Source: Kingdonia uniflora (Eukaryota > Streptophyta > Magnoliopsida > Ranunculales > Circaeasteraceae). From it: 64,000 bases of DNA. Where the stretch lies: NCBI GenBank assembly GCA_014058105.1, contig JACGCM010002894.1, positions 1,674,001 through 1,738,000 of the forward strand, in the 5' to 3' direction. This document shows, piece by piece, positions 35,312 through 50,300 of the stretch. Position 1 is the stretch's first letter; each line of letters begins with the position of its first letter. The translations under genes and the position numbers were made by a program. Under the pieces are notes generated by a model that searched no databases, was not told the origin of the DNA, and worked only from the letters and a program-made list of their open reading frames with translations.

Positions 35312-38300
35312 ATGGTGTCTTTTGCAAAGAATCGTGGCTTTATCTTTGTATTATTAGTATTATTATTAGCATTTGCAAATGCAGATGATGTTTCTCACGA
35401 TGACGAATCAACGCCTAAATCGCCTAATTGCAACAACAAATTCCAATTGGTAAGCGAATCGTATCGATGAATTTGTTTGCGTTTTGTGTAATTGAATTGT
35501 CATCTATACATTAGTGGGATACAATGCAGGAATCTAGAGAGAATGAAACTAGGCATTTTAGGCATTAGATACGTATCTCTAACCTCATTATTATCACAAC
35601 TGATGATTTCTGAAAGATATGTCATTTTTTTAATTTCATAATCATAGGCATCCTCTGACAATCAAATAGTGTTCTTTCTTTACCTATAAGAGATTCTTAT
35701 AATTAAATTGGATAATTTGTATCTAATTTTTTTTATTTTGTATGTTTTATGTGACTACTTGAGGTTGTGTTTACTTATTTACAAGTGCGTTTGAACCTTT
35801 TTCTAGGTTAAGGTGAAGAACTGGGTAAATGGTGTCCAAGCTGAAACCATAGTTGGAATGAATGCTAGATTTGGATCTACCTTACCTAGTGAAGAGGACA
35901 AAGCACAGAAACTGCCCGCTGCTTTTGCAAATCCCTCAAGTTGCTGTGTCAGCTCTAAAAAGGTCCATCTTTATTACTTGGTTTGTACAATTATTTGATT
36001 ACTTAACTTGGGATATCGCTCAATGTCAGCTAATTGACTGATTTATTGGGCAAGAAACTTGTGTGTTGTTGTACTACATTATTTGCCCTGAACCTGAAAT
36101 TCTACACTTCATAAATGGATAAACACGGTTGCTCTGGAAGTAGATTGATGATGTAGAAGTTAATTGCAAACCATGCTGTAGAAGCTTTTGGGATTCTAGG
36201 GAACATTGTTAATGTAATAATCTTAGATAGGGATAAAGCATAAGAAAGAGATAAAATTGGGTGAACATGATCTTGATAGACAGGGAGAAAGATAGAGACG
36301 ATCGATTGGGAGGGAAGGAGTTCTAATAGATTTATTGTCTTGTGACAAGTGCTCACCATGTGGATGACCCACCTAAGGTCGGATTTCTGAATAACAGATT
36401 AACAGGTCTGTCAGCAGACTAAAAGGTATATCACTGTATAATTTCCAAAAGAGTAACACACGATAGTATATGGTTTAATTTCCAGCAAGTCGACTATATT
36501 ATCAGGAGTAAGTGAATGACTCTCCTAGATCTGACCAGATGGTCCTGACTCTCACTTATTCTTCTCATCCTGGGATAGTGTGTAACATACTTTATTTGTG
36601 ATACCGCTCATAGCTGTCCATGCTCCTTCTCCCCGCCTTTCGCAGAGACCCGACAACCTTGGCAGTTCCTTCAAGCTTTTCATGAATTTGTTATGAAGTG
36701 GAATGTGCTTAATACATCTTGATAAAACTTAATCGGAGTAAAAATATTTGTCACATGAGGTCCTAAATTCTAAGTTCCTGAGTTCAAGAAGCAGAGGTCC
36801 TGGGTTCGATTCACCACCAACGGTGGTCACCCGCCAGGATTTATCCTGACTTACCCCGGCATGTGGTTGGTGGGGTTTTCACGTGCCCCAGGGATTAGTC
36901 AGGCAAATGGTGGTGATAAACTCGATCACCCTGGCTTGCAAAAAAAAAAAAAAAAAGTAAAATATTTTTTACATAAACCTTTTTTCTAGTTGTTATTCCG
37001 GGATTATGTCTTTCTTTTCATGGATTTGTTGTTTTATGATTCCTTCATTGTAACTTTCGCGCTTAACAATCAGTTTGTTTTGCAGTTATCAAATTCTATT
37101 GCCTTGTCTACTCGTGGAGACTGCGCCTTCACAGATAAGGCACAAGTTGCACAGACTGGAGGTGCAGTTGGTTTACTGGTGATAAATGACAATGAAGGTA
37201 GTCATTTACATATATACTATTCTCTTCCTTGTGTACATAAAAATCAGGCCAGCAATGATGTTTGACTGTTTAAATTTCCGATTTTTAATATATGCTATCT
37301 GTTAGTTCATTTTCTCGTGTTTATATCTCTGAAATGTTTTCCGTTATCAACTTATTTGCAGATCTCTACAAAATGGTCTGTTCGGAAAATGATACCTCTT
37401 TAGACATTACCATTCCTGTTGTAATGATCCCTAAGTCGGGAGGCGAGATTATTAGAAAATCAGTGGAAGCTGGAGGGAAGGGTGAGCTCTTTAATTCACA
37501 TATGGTGTTGTCAAATGTTTTGATTAATCATTTAAATTAACATGCACATTTGTTATTTTCTTCACATGAATTGCTATTGTTTAGAATTGTCACATTAAAT
37601 ATTGAAGATGGGTTTCAATTTGGGTTTTTACATGCCACATGCGTTGTAGCATGATGATGTTTCATAAGATTATGAACCTCACACCAAAAAGAATTATTAT
37701 TATTATTATTTATTTATTTGAAGAAGAAGAGAGAATAAATATTTGGTCAGCTATCTAGTATGCTACAAAATTATGTCAAGTGTCACGCCCCAAAATCCGC
37801 TTTCTGGTAAAAATCATAAAGCAAATTCTAAGGCTTAACAGCTGGGCTTCCCACGGATGAACCCCACAGATGTAATATATTTCTAAAGAAATTAACTACA
37901 TCTACTTACCAAAGAAACGCAGTGGAAATAACTCAATTATAAATTAAATGAATAAATTGAATAATATTCTCAACCAATTCTAAAAACGAGAATAAGACTA
38001 CGACAATGAAATATGAAATGAAAATATCATAAATACCCTACGACAGCTCAGCGATCCAAAGAACTCCAAAGAATCCCGAAAATGATCAACCAAGCCTCAC
38101 TAAGCAAAATCCTACCGTGCTCGACCTCCTGTGAAAAAAATATAGCACACAGGGCGTCAACAAGCACAATTATTACCGGTCACTGAACATGACAGACCGA
38201 TATAATACAAAAGTACTAGTGTGATATAATATTATATATATATGAATGATGCAATGCTTACTGAGGAGATGAGGTTCAATTATTAATGTTGGTTTAAGCG

Positions 38301-41300
38301 TCGGCGCCAACCGGTATTATAAAGTAGTTATAGAGTATTATTAGGTGTGGGGGATAACTAACAGACGATGTACACAGGATCACTTTTAATTCAGTGGGAC
38401 CACACTCTCGCACCCTTTTGTCCTCAACAGAAGCGTATCCCTTATTGTCGAGCCAGAGATTGACGAATTCCTTTTTAGTGAGCCAGCAATTAGCGGGGAA
38501 ATCACCGGATCAAGGTGGTCAAGGAGTTTCAACCTACAGGTCTAAAGCTTGATTTATTTTCACTTTTAGGGATCTATGCCCACGGGAAGTATTCACAAAG
38601 AATATCAAAGCCGATATGTAACTGAGGATGAATTTTAGGGGCTTGCAACCCTAGAACACTGATAAACAGTCACCGAATCTTTTGTTTAGGGAATCGAACC
38701 TAAGGACCGTGACAACATAGCCCTACTGTGTACATGACTCTAAGTTCTCTTATGCATGAATGAATTAAGAGACCGACACTCAATCAAAATGACCTATCTG
38801 TCCTTGCTCTATAAGCAATGAGACTATATCATATGATTGGCGATCTTATGCTCAATGACCTCTCTACCCTCTCAAATATAGGAGTAGGGTCTCAGTCGAT
38901 GATATTATATAGGCTTATGCTTAGTACCCCCTTGATTTAACATCAAGGTCCAACCTAACCATCTATAGTTTAAGGGCTGAACATGAGGGCACCAATTACT
39001 ACTACCAATGTTATTGATATGGACATAATTAATATCAATACAAGTTGCCTTATACACTAACCATATATATATTTTAAGTATACTTTATACAAAGTCTGTC
39101 TTATACTAAACATATATATATACATTCTGAATATATATTATACATATCTGCCTTCATTAACATATATATACATTCTGAATATATATTAAACCAAGTCTGC
39201 CTTCATTAACATATATATACATTATATATATATACTAAACCAAGTCTGCCTTCATTAACATATATATACATTATATATATATACTAAACCAAGTCTGCCT
39301 TCATTAACATATATATACATTATATATATATACTAAACCAAGTCTGCCTTCATTAACATATATATACATTATATATATATACTAAACCAAGTCTGCCTTT
39401 TACTATGATCATATAAGAAACTATTATAGCATTGATATGTAACTACAACAGAAACAACTAAATGATAACATTGGGTTTTCTGATATACTCACAGACCTAC
39501 TATTATGAGCTCTAAACTAGTTGTATAACAAGCTGTGAAATTCTATAGTGAAACAATTACGACGAGCACGCTCAATCAGTAATTATATAAGAGTACAATC
39601 ACCTACTAAACATGGCATACTATCTATGATTAAAACACTATTCCAATCAAAAACAATGACGAGCAATAATGGTACTTGCCTTGATTATACAAATCGAGGA
39701 GCGAAGAACGACTTGCAATGCTCAACAAAATCAAAATCCAACCCACATGCACAAAAGAGCTTGAAGGTAAACGAGTATAGGGTAGTCAATTCTTACTCTA
39801 AAAGTCTCTAATTGCTAAAGATTTGATGGAGGAGAAAGAGGGAGGGATGGAGTAAAATTAGGAGGAGTTCGGTGGTGGGTTTGATAAAAGAATTGGGAAA
39901 CAAAAGCTAGGATAATATGTTATAGGAGCAACCTATTACACTACTACGGCTACACTAATAACATGTAAAACGAAAAAAAAAAGCGGGGCGCTACATCAAG
40001 AGAGGTGACTTTAGAGGTTATGCTAATGGACAGAGAAGATAATGCATGATGTCCAGAAGAATCTGACATTGTTTAAAGCACTAAAGGCTTTCATGCGCAT
40101 ATCCTCCAAACTGAAGGAATTTATATGCGCAGCTTAGAGATCTCGTATTACTCACATTCATGAGATCAAATGAGCACTTAGAATATAAGAAGCTGGAGTA
40201 ATGATATGATTTACTAGGTTATCTACCCTAATTCATTAGTTTTGGTGTTTGAACTGTTAGCCAAGGCCACAAATGTGTCGAAGCAGCATTGTTTAGGTGA
40301 AGAAATAAATCTCATACAATGCAAAGCTTCTGAGTCTATAATGCTCAAGGAATGGAAAATTTAGTAAAGAGACGATAGTTTACTCAGTTTGTCAGAGTGG
40401 GTGGAAGAGTTATGATCTGCATCACAGAAACTTGTTCACAAAACACTTTCCATCGTATAAATTACAGTCACTGTAAAACACTTTGTAGAGAAAGTTAACT
40501 TTGGGAATACAAACACTGAAGAAACATTGGACCATAGTCCAGATGAAACACGGGATTAGGGACTAACACTAAACAACAAATAATAACAAAAGAACGAATT
40601 CCACGGTGGGGGATGGAAACTACCGACGCTGATAGATGAAAGTTAACCTGAGTTTGACTTCACAAGAATAGAATGGCTCTTATAGCAAGTCAATATATAG
40701 GTAGAGATAGAAGAGAGAACCTTACTGGTATCCTATCACTTTAACTTACTACATACGACTCCTACTGACCCCAACGCTAATGACATTAATACCCTTGTTA
40801 AATACTGTTAACTCAACATTCACACGCTCTTTAATACTCATACTCTCAGATATACCATACTCTAGAACAGATACTCACTTTATTATTTTAATAGAGTGTT
40901 CACTAATTGTATGTTTTGTAATGTAGTGGAGATTCTACTGTTCTCTCCAAATCGTCCAGATTTTGATTATTCGGAGATCTTCTTATGGCTAATGGCTGTT
41001 GGGACAATAATCATTGCTTCTCTTTGGTCAGAGTTTATTGCATGCGAGGAGCTTGCTGATCCTTATAATCCTTTGTCACCCAAGGTCTGATCTCAGTATT
41101 GCAGTGCGCATTATATTCAATGAAAATTATGAAATATATGTGTTGATTGCAACTATCACTTATTTAACGTATCTTATTATCCTTGAAGATGGAGCATATA
41201 AATACTTACTCTCTTATTATCGTTGATTAAAGAAGGATAGTGGGTTTTAGCGACATCAGATTTACACAAAGATGAACAAAGACTACATATTTTCCTCATT

Positions 41301-44300
41301 TGAAGTCAATGGATCAACAGTAACCTCTAAAGTCAAATGAAGCGAAAATAACCTCTTTTTATCTTCACAGACATTCTTTTTGCAATTAGTGTTCCGGATA
41401 TAAATATATTTCCAAAAAAGATCGTGTGCCTTGTATAATGTAATGAATTAGAAACACTTTATTCTCTTGGCTATCAACATTCAGTTGTAGATTTTGAAAT
41501 TAGATGCAGATAGTTTTTCTCTTTTTTGCCTTGTGGTTATAAAAGGCTATTGTTTTCTCACATTCATTTTAATTTAGCATGCATAGGTTTGTAGGTCCAT
41601 GCTTTTATAACTGGACTGTGAGAAAACTATTTGGAGATGCGGGCATTGTACTTGTAGTTGCAATCTCTCCGAATAACTCCAACCCTCCCCCCCAAAACAC
41701 ACACATACACAACCCTAGCTTGCACATGCAAGCTAAAATGGAAATGTTTCCTGGCATGGGCTTTGCAATGTTAGCCCTACCTGTTTCACTGCAAATTGTG
41801 CAGTGTAGTTCTTGAACTGCCAAAAACCTTACAGCATTTAGGATTTTCTTAAGTAAAGTAAGAACTTTGGACGGATCAACTTGTACTTTAAAACACACTT
41901 TTAATGATACTAAACTCATATCTGTGTGGAGCCGCTGAATAAATTAAATTACTATTATAGATGCATGTTATATTCAGATAAATTCATAGATATTTTTTGC
42001 TCCAAGTTCGTATACTGAAATGCCATTGGAGATTACAGATGTTTGGTTATTTTGTTTGCTAGGAATCTGCGGTTCCTGGGGCACTCAAAGATGACTCTGA
42101 TAAAGAGGTCCTAGATATCAATGCAAAGGGGGCTATAGTTTTTGTCATAGTAGCTTCTACTTTCTTAGTGCTGCTGTACTACTTTATGGCACCATGGTTT
42201 GTTTGGCTGCTAATTGTACTGTTTTGCATCGGTGGTACCCAGGTATAATTTATTTAGTTATTTTTCTTTCTGAATTATCCATCATTTTTATTTGCTGATG
42301 TATGTTTGCTGCATATTGTCCATGATAAGTGCTTATCTAAGTTTTGCCTTGTTGTGAGATAAGATGAGTGCATTGTCCTTTTCAGTAATTTCTTTTATGA
42401 GAATATCAAATTGACGTTGAGCAAGACCATTAGTACAAAAAAAGGAAAATAGCTGGGCTAGAATGGAATTTAGTGAATTGTAGTTTTTTTTTTACTAATA
42501 AACTTAGGTTCCTCAAATTGTCTCTATCATTCCATTTGATCCAAGAATTAAATTCATAGAGTTCTCATTCACTGGTTATGAAAGTAGATTCTATTAATAA
42601 TTTCCAATGGACAACTACTCACATCCATGACATTGTTTTGTAGTATAGTCATTTTTGATTGATACAATAACAACCTGAATAGTCTTTCTTCCTCAACTTG
42701 AACATTTGTAGTGATAACAGACTCATGCATTAGAGATAGAACGTCGATTCTTTCTTCATCAATTTTGGAATCAAAATAATCATTGTTGGTTTTCCAGACC
42801 TTTGTTCATTTCCTTGTAAATTGTTTTCATTTTCAGGGAATGGTTGCTTGCTTGGTAGCGCTCATTATGAGGTAGGCCTTTACTACCTTCTTTTTGTGTT
42901 TGAGTGTTTCATTATTCATCTATATTTTCTTAGATTCTACACTAACTATTCTTTTTTTGCATTCACTACAGAATGTGCAAAAGCTGTAGGAATAAGACCG
43001 TAACTCTTCCAATTCTTGAGGAGGTTTCAGTTTTATCTATTATCTTGTTGCCGTTTTGTATGGCATTTGCAATCTTTTGGGCTGCCCGCCAGCACACATC
43101 ATATGCTTGGATTGGTCAAGATATTCTCGTAAGTTAATATTACTTCAGCTCTTAACTTTCTGGGTGCTTATGTAATATTCATGTGCTGTATTGTAGCTTG
43201 GAAGTTACCTTATGTGCTGCATCTATCTTTATTGTTCTTTAAATTTATGGTTATGGGGATGCTCTTACCCTGCTACATGCCCATTCATACTTACGGGCGC
43301 TCTCTATTAATGTAAAGTAATTTAGAAGCCCCCGTTAGAAACTTGTATGCACTCAACAGCCAGATAATGTTGTAATCTTGTCAGGTTACGGTTTTCTTTT
43401 TATGAATGAAAATTTTCATTTATTATGCCAAAGCTGAGAAGATAGAAGAAGGCACTGACATATTACAATCAAGCTCGAAATTTAGGGACCATCTTTTCCT
43501 TAGAAAGCAACTTTGTCTTATGCCAGCTGCAAATCATTATGTAATACATAGTCATTAAGGTCCTACTCCTAGCATTAAGATTGCCTGCAGTCAAAATTTT
43601 GCCTAAAGCAGCGTTCCGCGTGAAGTTTTTGCTTTCAGCCAGCTACAAATCAGTATGTAATACATTGAGGACCGAACCTAATGAGATGTCTGACATATGG
43701 GTCCGGAAATAAATGGGGTCGATCGGAAGTTTTTGCTTTATTAACTTTTTTACCACTATGAATCCATGGCCTTTTATCCCTCCTATACATAGTACTTGCC
43801 TACTTAGTAGGTCGAACTAGGCCCAGTCCCTTCATCAGTCCCGCTGTAGATCTCCTCTCCTCATTGTGGAGACGCCTTCAAAGTTTATAGTACCAATCTG
43901 TGCGATTATTATTCCAAACAAAGGATATAGAAGGCGTTGCAAACTTGTGTCTAGCAATAACATATAGCTTTGGAAATTTTTCTTAAGAGGTGAATAAATG
44001 CACCAAATTTCATTCCACTCTACCCGACTCCAAGCAACATAATTACCTAAACTCATCTCGAACCCCACAATACCTCTCGTCACACTACACCCATAAGTGG
44101 TTTCTTGTCCCAGCCTCCTCCCCCATTTTAGTTAAGACCGTGGGTTTTTGACTCCCTTCAACCAGTAAGGGGATCAGCTATGGTTTGAAGTTATCCCTTT
44201 TTCTTTGTGAGGAGGAAGGTTCTAATGGATGCACCCTCTTTGGGCTACCAGGTAACACACTTATAGTACCCTTCTTACTTTATCTGCAAAACATGTAAAT

Positions 44301-47300
44301 ATGACATACTAGTGAATAATAGATATTTCGTGTGAATCTCTGAACATAGACAATCCGTTTATGCTAGTAGATGGTGGTATATTTTGATGGCTCAGTGAGG
44401 ACTCCAGGGAAGGATACTCGCAACAGCTGCTGAATAGAAGTGGATTTTTCTCTTTCCCTTCAGACAAATACAAACGATCCAAGCGGAAGCAATTAGTTGT
44501 TTCGTACTCAGCAAATTTAAGAGAAATCACTCAATTGAACTATAATCTCACAAACTTTTATTAAACTAAAATCAAACTAGAGAACAAAGTTCTACTAAAG
44601 GCAGCCTAATAATAAATCAAGTGTAGGTTCTCCTTTTATGGACGAAGGAGACCTATCACATAGTTAGAAACCATACCTAACTAGGAAACTTAAAAGAAAA
44701 CCTAATTCTAATTGGAATGAAAATACCAAATGAAATATAATAAAATGAATTCTCGGGAAGGGAGAGAGGGTGCACCTCTCACACGAGACCTAGGGAGACC
44801 CACTAAGCCATGTGACGGTGGGCAACCACCCCTAGTCATGGCACATCATATAGTAGGTGTCTCTTGAGGGGATTCGTATACAATTTTGGACGAAAGGAAC
44901 GACAGAAGATTGAGGTGCTCTATTGAAGACCCCATTGGGCTTGATAAGACACAAGCTGCGAGTCCAAAGACGGAGGGGCCTCCTGGAGGGCATAAAAGAG
45001 AAAATCATGCGACTCACAGAGAGATTCTGTCTTGAAGTTCATATGTATATCTTTGAGGATTACATTGGGTTTGTTGGAACTTGCGGACATCAAAAGACTT
45101 GAAAGGATCAAGGAAGTTGTGGGGGCCGTAGAGCACATGGAGGCTGATTCGCAGTACTTACTAGGTGGGACAGCTTTTTCAGTCTATGTTGCTATGTACA
45201 GTGTTGATTTAACAGTTAACGTTATGTGTACACTTTATCAAATATATTTCCTTTTGAGCTGACTTGTTCATCTTCGTGGTAGTCTGTCTTGATAGAGATA
45301 GTATGTGCGGTAGATGGGCTTTCTTTGGATATCTTAGTTATGTCCTTTGATCAAATAAATGGCTTGGGTTTGCGAACAGTTCTTCTATTAAGAACGTCTT
45401 TACTTTTGTTACTCGCTGTTGATTAAATTTTCAGTGACTTGCTAGGTCATTTACGTATACCCAGTTTGTTCTATGAGTCTAAATTTTCCAGTTGACAGGG
45501 TATCTGTTTGATGATCAACGTGTTGCAACTGGCTCGATTACCAAACATTAAGGTACAAATAATTTGTATTTGTCGCTCTCATATACTAAGGGCATTGAAT
45601 GTACTAATTACTGTTTCTTTGTTCAGGTTGCATCGGTACTTCTTTGCTGTGCATTTGTTTATGACATATTCTGGGTCTTCGTATCACCACTCATATTCAA
45701 AGAAAGTGTTATGATTGCGGTAAGTTTAAACTCTTCAGTCTTTTGTTTTTTTTGGGGTTTTATTGTTCAAGAACGTGTTCCTCTTCGTGTTATAGACTTA
45801 TAAATTCCTGTGTTTATTCATCTTATTTTATTTGACTATTAGGTATTAATTTCTCACATCTTTCTATGGTTTCCCAACTGTCCTATTTATATAGTAAAAT
45901 CTTGTTTGCTAAGTTAGTTTCAACTTCTTCCCATTAAAAAATAAAATAATAATAATAATAACACTTTTTCCATTAAAAAAATGGATTTGTTATTTTTTCT
46001 GAGCATGATTTCATATAACTTACTAAGAATTATTTCGAATTATTTCGAGATTTAGAAGGTAAGATATTTATACAACACCATTTAATAATAGCCGTCGAGG
46101 ATGAGAAGCTGAATACAAGCCAAACGGCAGACCAAGACAAAATTGAACAATATACTTCTCAATAAAAAATAACCCCATCTAACAATTAAATTCTCACCTC
46201 TTTCGTTACATAAGAAATGGAAAACCAGCATATCACGCAGTTTAATAGCTTCTTCGGCAGGTTCAAGATGTTTGCTTTTGGGATCGATATGTTAGCTTTC
46301 AGTACAAAAATGAAGTAAGAAAAATGTGGCTCCATTATTTGTAATATGGACTTAATAGTTTTTTCTAAGGTAAGTTATGTTAAAGAAATGTGAAAAAGAG
46401 TGATTTTATCTAGGTTTGATGTTACATAGTTTGGATAAAGTAACGAGGTTGTAGAGAGTTTCGGAAGAGAGTTTTGCTAGAAGAACTAGCATTCTGGTAA
46501 CCAAAAGGGAAACGTCCGGAGTTGGTGGCCGGGGAAAATCTCGGAAAGTGGCTTTGGAGATTTTGTAATGATAGAGATGGCTTATGGGCCGAGGTCATTA
46601 AAGCTAAGTTTGGGATTGGGCAAGCTGAATGGCTTTCAAGCAAGCCTACCATGTCATATGGCGTATGACTATGGAGGTCTATATTCAATACTTGGGATAA
46701 GGTTAAAGATGGTATTGACATTAATGTAGGCATTGGGCAAAGGTTTAGCTTTTGGCATGATGTCTGGTGTGATTCAAGACCTTTGGCCATAATGTATCCT
46801 TGCTCTATAACGCTTGTGGTCTAAAGCTTGGGAAAGTGAGCGAATTTTATGAAATGGAGGGGGAGACGGCAAGTGGGAACTGTCATTTTCGTAGGGATCT
46901 GTTTGACATGGAGCTAGAGGATCTCGGGCTTATGATTCTAAAAGTTACCTAGGTTACGATTCGTTTGAGGGAAGACAAATGGAAATAAAAGTGGGCTGAG
47001 AATGGGATATTTACGGTGAAATCTATGTGTAGTCACTTGGTGGAAGCAAGAAGCACAAGAGGTGGTTATCGAGCTGTGGACTTCCCAAGTTGTTTGGTTT
47101 GGAAAAAAAATTTACCGTCCAAAGTTGTTTTCTTTTATTGGGGAGTGGCTTGGGGGAGAGCTACGACTAAAGACCAACTAAGATGTAGAGGTATGAATGT
47201 GGATCCTTTGTGTTCTCTTTGCGGTACTGCGGATGAGGATATTGATCACCTCCTCTTACATTGCCCGACCGTGATGGCAGTGTGGAATCATTTTCTTAAT

Positions 47301-50300
47301 CTCTTAAGTGTTTCTTGGGTTTTTGAAAAGGGTTTTATTTTTTCCTTAAAATTATGGTGGTGTAAGCCGTTTAAGAAGAAGATTGGAAGAGTTCTTTGGG
47401 ACCTTACCTCGTACGCTATTAAATGGGTTCTATGGAAGGAGAGGAATGATAGACACTTTAAGGATAAGATGAAGACTGTGGAGGCTATTATCCTTGACGT
47501 TCACATAACGATCTTGTATTGGTCTTCTTCCTCAACTGTCATGAAAGGGGTTCGGGTTGAGGATCTTGTTACACAATGGGAAGAATTAGTTTCTGCGGAT
47601 CCTTCGTGTTGCAATCTTTCCACCTCAAAAAGTTACGTACCGTTTTTCAATAAATTATTTTTACATTCTAAAAAAAAACACTCTATGATGCCATGAAACC
47701 TTACAATCTCCAAGGAGTTACATTCAAAGCCACATAACCAGATGGAAACCCTAAAATCAGTATGGAAGAAAGAACAAAAAACCTTAATTAAAATTAAAAT
47801 TCTAAGAGATTAGTAGAGAGTGCTTACAGTTTTAGATCAAGGATTGGGGATGGAGATCGAATTAGAGAATGAGAAGGTGGGTGGTATACAAACAAAACGT
47901 TTCAAGGAAAAAACCGAAGTGTAGTGTGAAAACAGTTCTTATGGTCGCTTGATTAGGATAAAAATTGATGTAGGTAATAGGCTGAGATTTTGGGAGGACC
48001 GTGGTTGTTCGATTTTTTGCTTAAGGAATGTTATCCGTCCTTGTTCACCTTTTCAGATAGTCACTAGTTCACTCTCCATGAAATGGAATGATGAGTATAG
48101 ATAATACAAGCCTGTTATGGATTTTGGGTTTTTTGCGTCATTTCACTAATCACCAGTTCGCTATATTTTTCACCTTTTCCGATGGACTGTAAGAAAGGGG
48201 TATTTTCCCTAAAATATTTCTATAAGTTTCTCCCGAGTCCAACCCCTAGTAACACTGCTTTTCCAGTCCTTAAACTTCCGACTAAGATGATTTTTTTTTT
48301 GCTTGAACTATCTACTTTAATAAGGCTTTGACTATTGATAGTTTATGTAAAACGAACTTTCTAGTCTAGTTACAAGTTAAAGTTCCTTGCGTAAGCACGA
48401 TGGAAACCAGTAACCATCTCTTTCTACTTTGTTTGTGCATACAGGAAATTTTGATTTACTTTTTTCCAAACTGTTTTACATGGTCTCATCCTAGTAATGT
48501 AATGATCGTCTTCTTGGAATGAAACTTGAATAATCTTTTTGGATTGTGAAAGACTTTGACGGTTTGTTCCTTTTTCGATTATCCGGGTATATCTGGGCAA
48601 TTTGGTTGGAAAGGAATGCGGGAAAATTGAAAGGAAATAGATCATTATTATCTTGATAAAATTTCATGATGTTTTTCTAGCCTTAGAAGGCCTTTGGTCC
48701 TTTTTTTGTATTGTTGTTGATGTTGTTCGCTTTGTATTTTGTAATACTTTTTTGTTTACTAGTGTAGTTGCACCGCCGTAGCCTTTCAATGGACCAAACG
48801 CCTTAATATAAAATGTTATGGCGGGTAGGCATTGTAATGTATAACTAAATTTATACAGGCCCATAGAGGATCCAACTTTGATTTCTAAAGGCCCATTACA
48901 GGGTGGGCTAAAACCATGACCTAGTGGGCCTTGGTGAGTGTAGAGAGAGTAAGGAGAATGTCTTTATCCTTCAAAACCCAAATTTAATTTTACTTCCAGA
49001 TATCCATAAATTGCACTTTTCAGTTCAAAATTCTCTCTTTTCAGTCACAACAAATTTAATTATTGCTTCGAGACCTCCAACGATTTCAGTTCAAAATCCT
49101 TATGCGCTCAAACTCACACTCAAGAAATTCAAATTTAATGTAATCAGATATTGCAATGAAGAAAGTAAACCAATTTCAAAGTTGGGAAATGGTGGAGATA
49201 ACACAGCTTTTGCCTTCTATTTTCTTTGAATTCAGCATTGGAGATTTAATGGTTGCGACTTCGATACCCCAACGTCTATGCCATTAGAAAATTGGAATTT
49301 TGCTCTAAAATTTCCAATTAAACATGGGAATATCTTGTTTGCAGAGAGACACAGTGGGATTTCTTATTTATAGGGAGAGAAAAAGGATTGTAGACCTCAA
49401 CCATTTTTAATTTAATTCAATGGATGATTGTGTTAAGGGTTTGGAGTGTTGTTTCTTTTGGGATCATTGGGTTCTCATAGTTTGCTAATGTTACATCTTA
49501 GAGTGAGAAAGAAATCTCAGTGGGAGATGTTCGTGAGGGAGACGAAGCTTGAGTGCATTTAGTTTTTAGTATTTTTAAAGTGAAGGGCATTTAAGTAATT
49601 TTAATGGATGACAATAATTGGCTCAAATGGCTCGAACTGCCAAACCTTGGCGCAAATGGTTCTAAGGGGGCTTTCTAATATATAGTAGTAATGTAGTATA
49701 GATTTACATTTGGAGAAATTTTAAGTACTTTCTTAATATTTTGAATTGTTTTCCACATTCATAAGATACTCTCAAAGAGTTATGTAAAAAAGTTGTTTAA
49801 ACTATTTCTTATTTGGAGGAAGAAAGTTGATAGAATTAATGTTACATGTAAGCAGTTGGAAGAGTAACATAGTTTTATTCATCAAGAATACATTTAGTTT
49901 CAGGTCTGGCCATCAGTAGTAGTGGTAAGTTCTATGGAATCAGAAAATCACGCATGACCCAATGCGAAATCAAAGAAATATTATTTCTCGCTGGATTTGA
50001 CCCTAGCCAATTTGCGTTATAGATATGAGGAGGTCTAGGATATTTGCCTAGTCGTCGATTTGTTGTTGGAGGAATTCAACTGTGCTATAATACGTAATGT
50101 ACGTAATCAGGATAATATGTTAATAATCATGAGCAAACTGATATTTACAAATGTGCTTCTTCTTTTCACTTAGGTTGCTCGTGGTGACAACAGTGGTGGA
50201 GAAGCCATTCCTATGCTTTTGAGAGTCCCTCGATTTTTTGATCCTTGGGGCGGGTATGATATGATTGGCTTTGGAGACATCCTCTTCCCGGGATTGCTCA

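Noticed and set aside
37781..39995. DNA transposon, because of the similar ends TGTCACGCCCC / GGGGCGCTACA
   Set aside because: TG...CA ends with a 5-bp target duplication in two independent copies fit solo LTRs better; no transposase or longer inverted repeat was seen.
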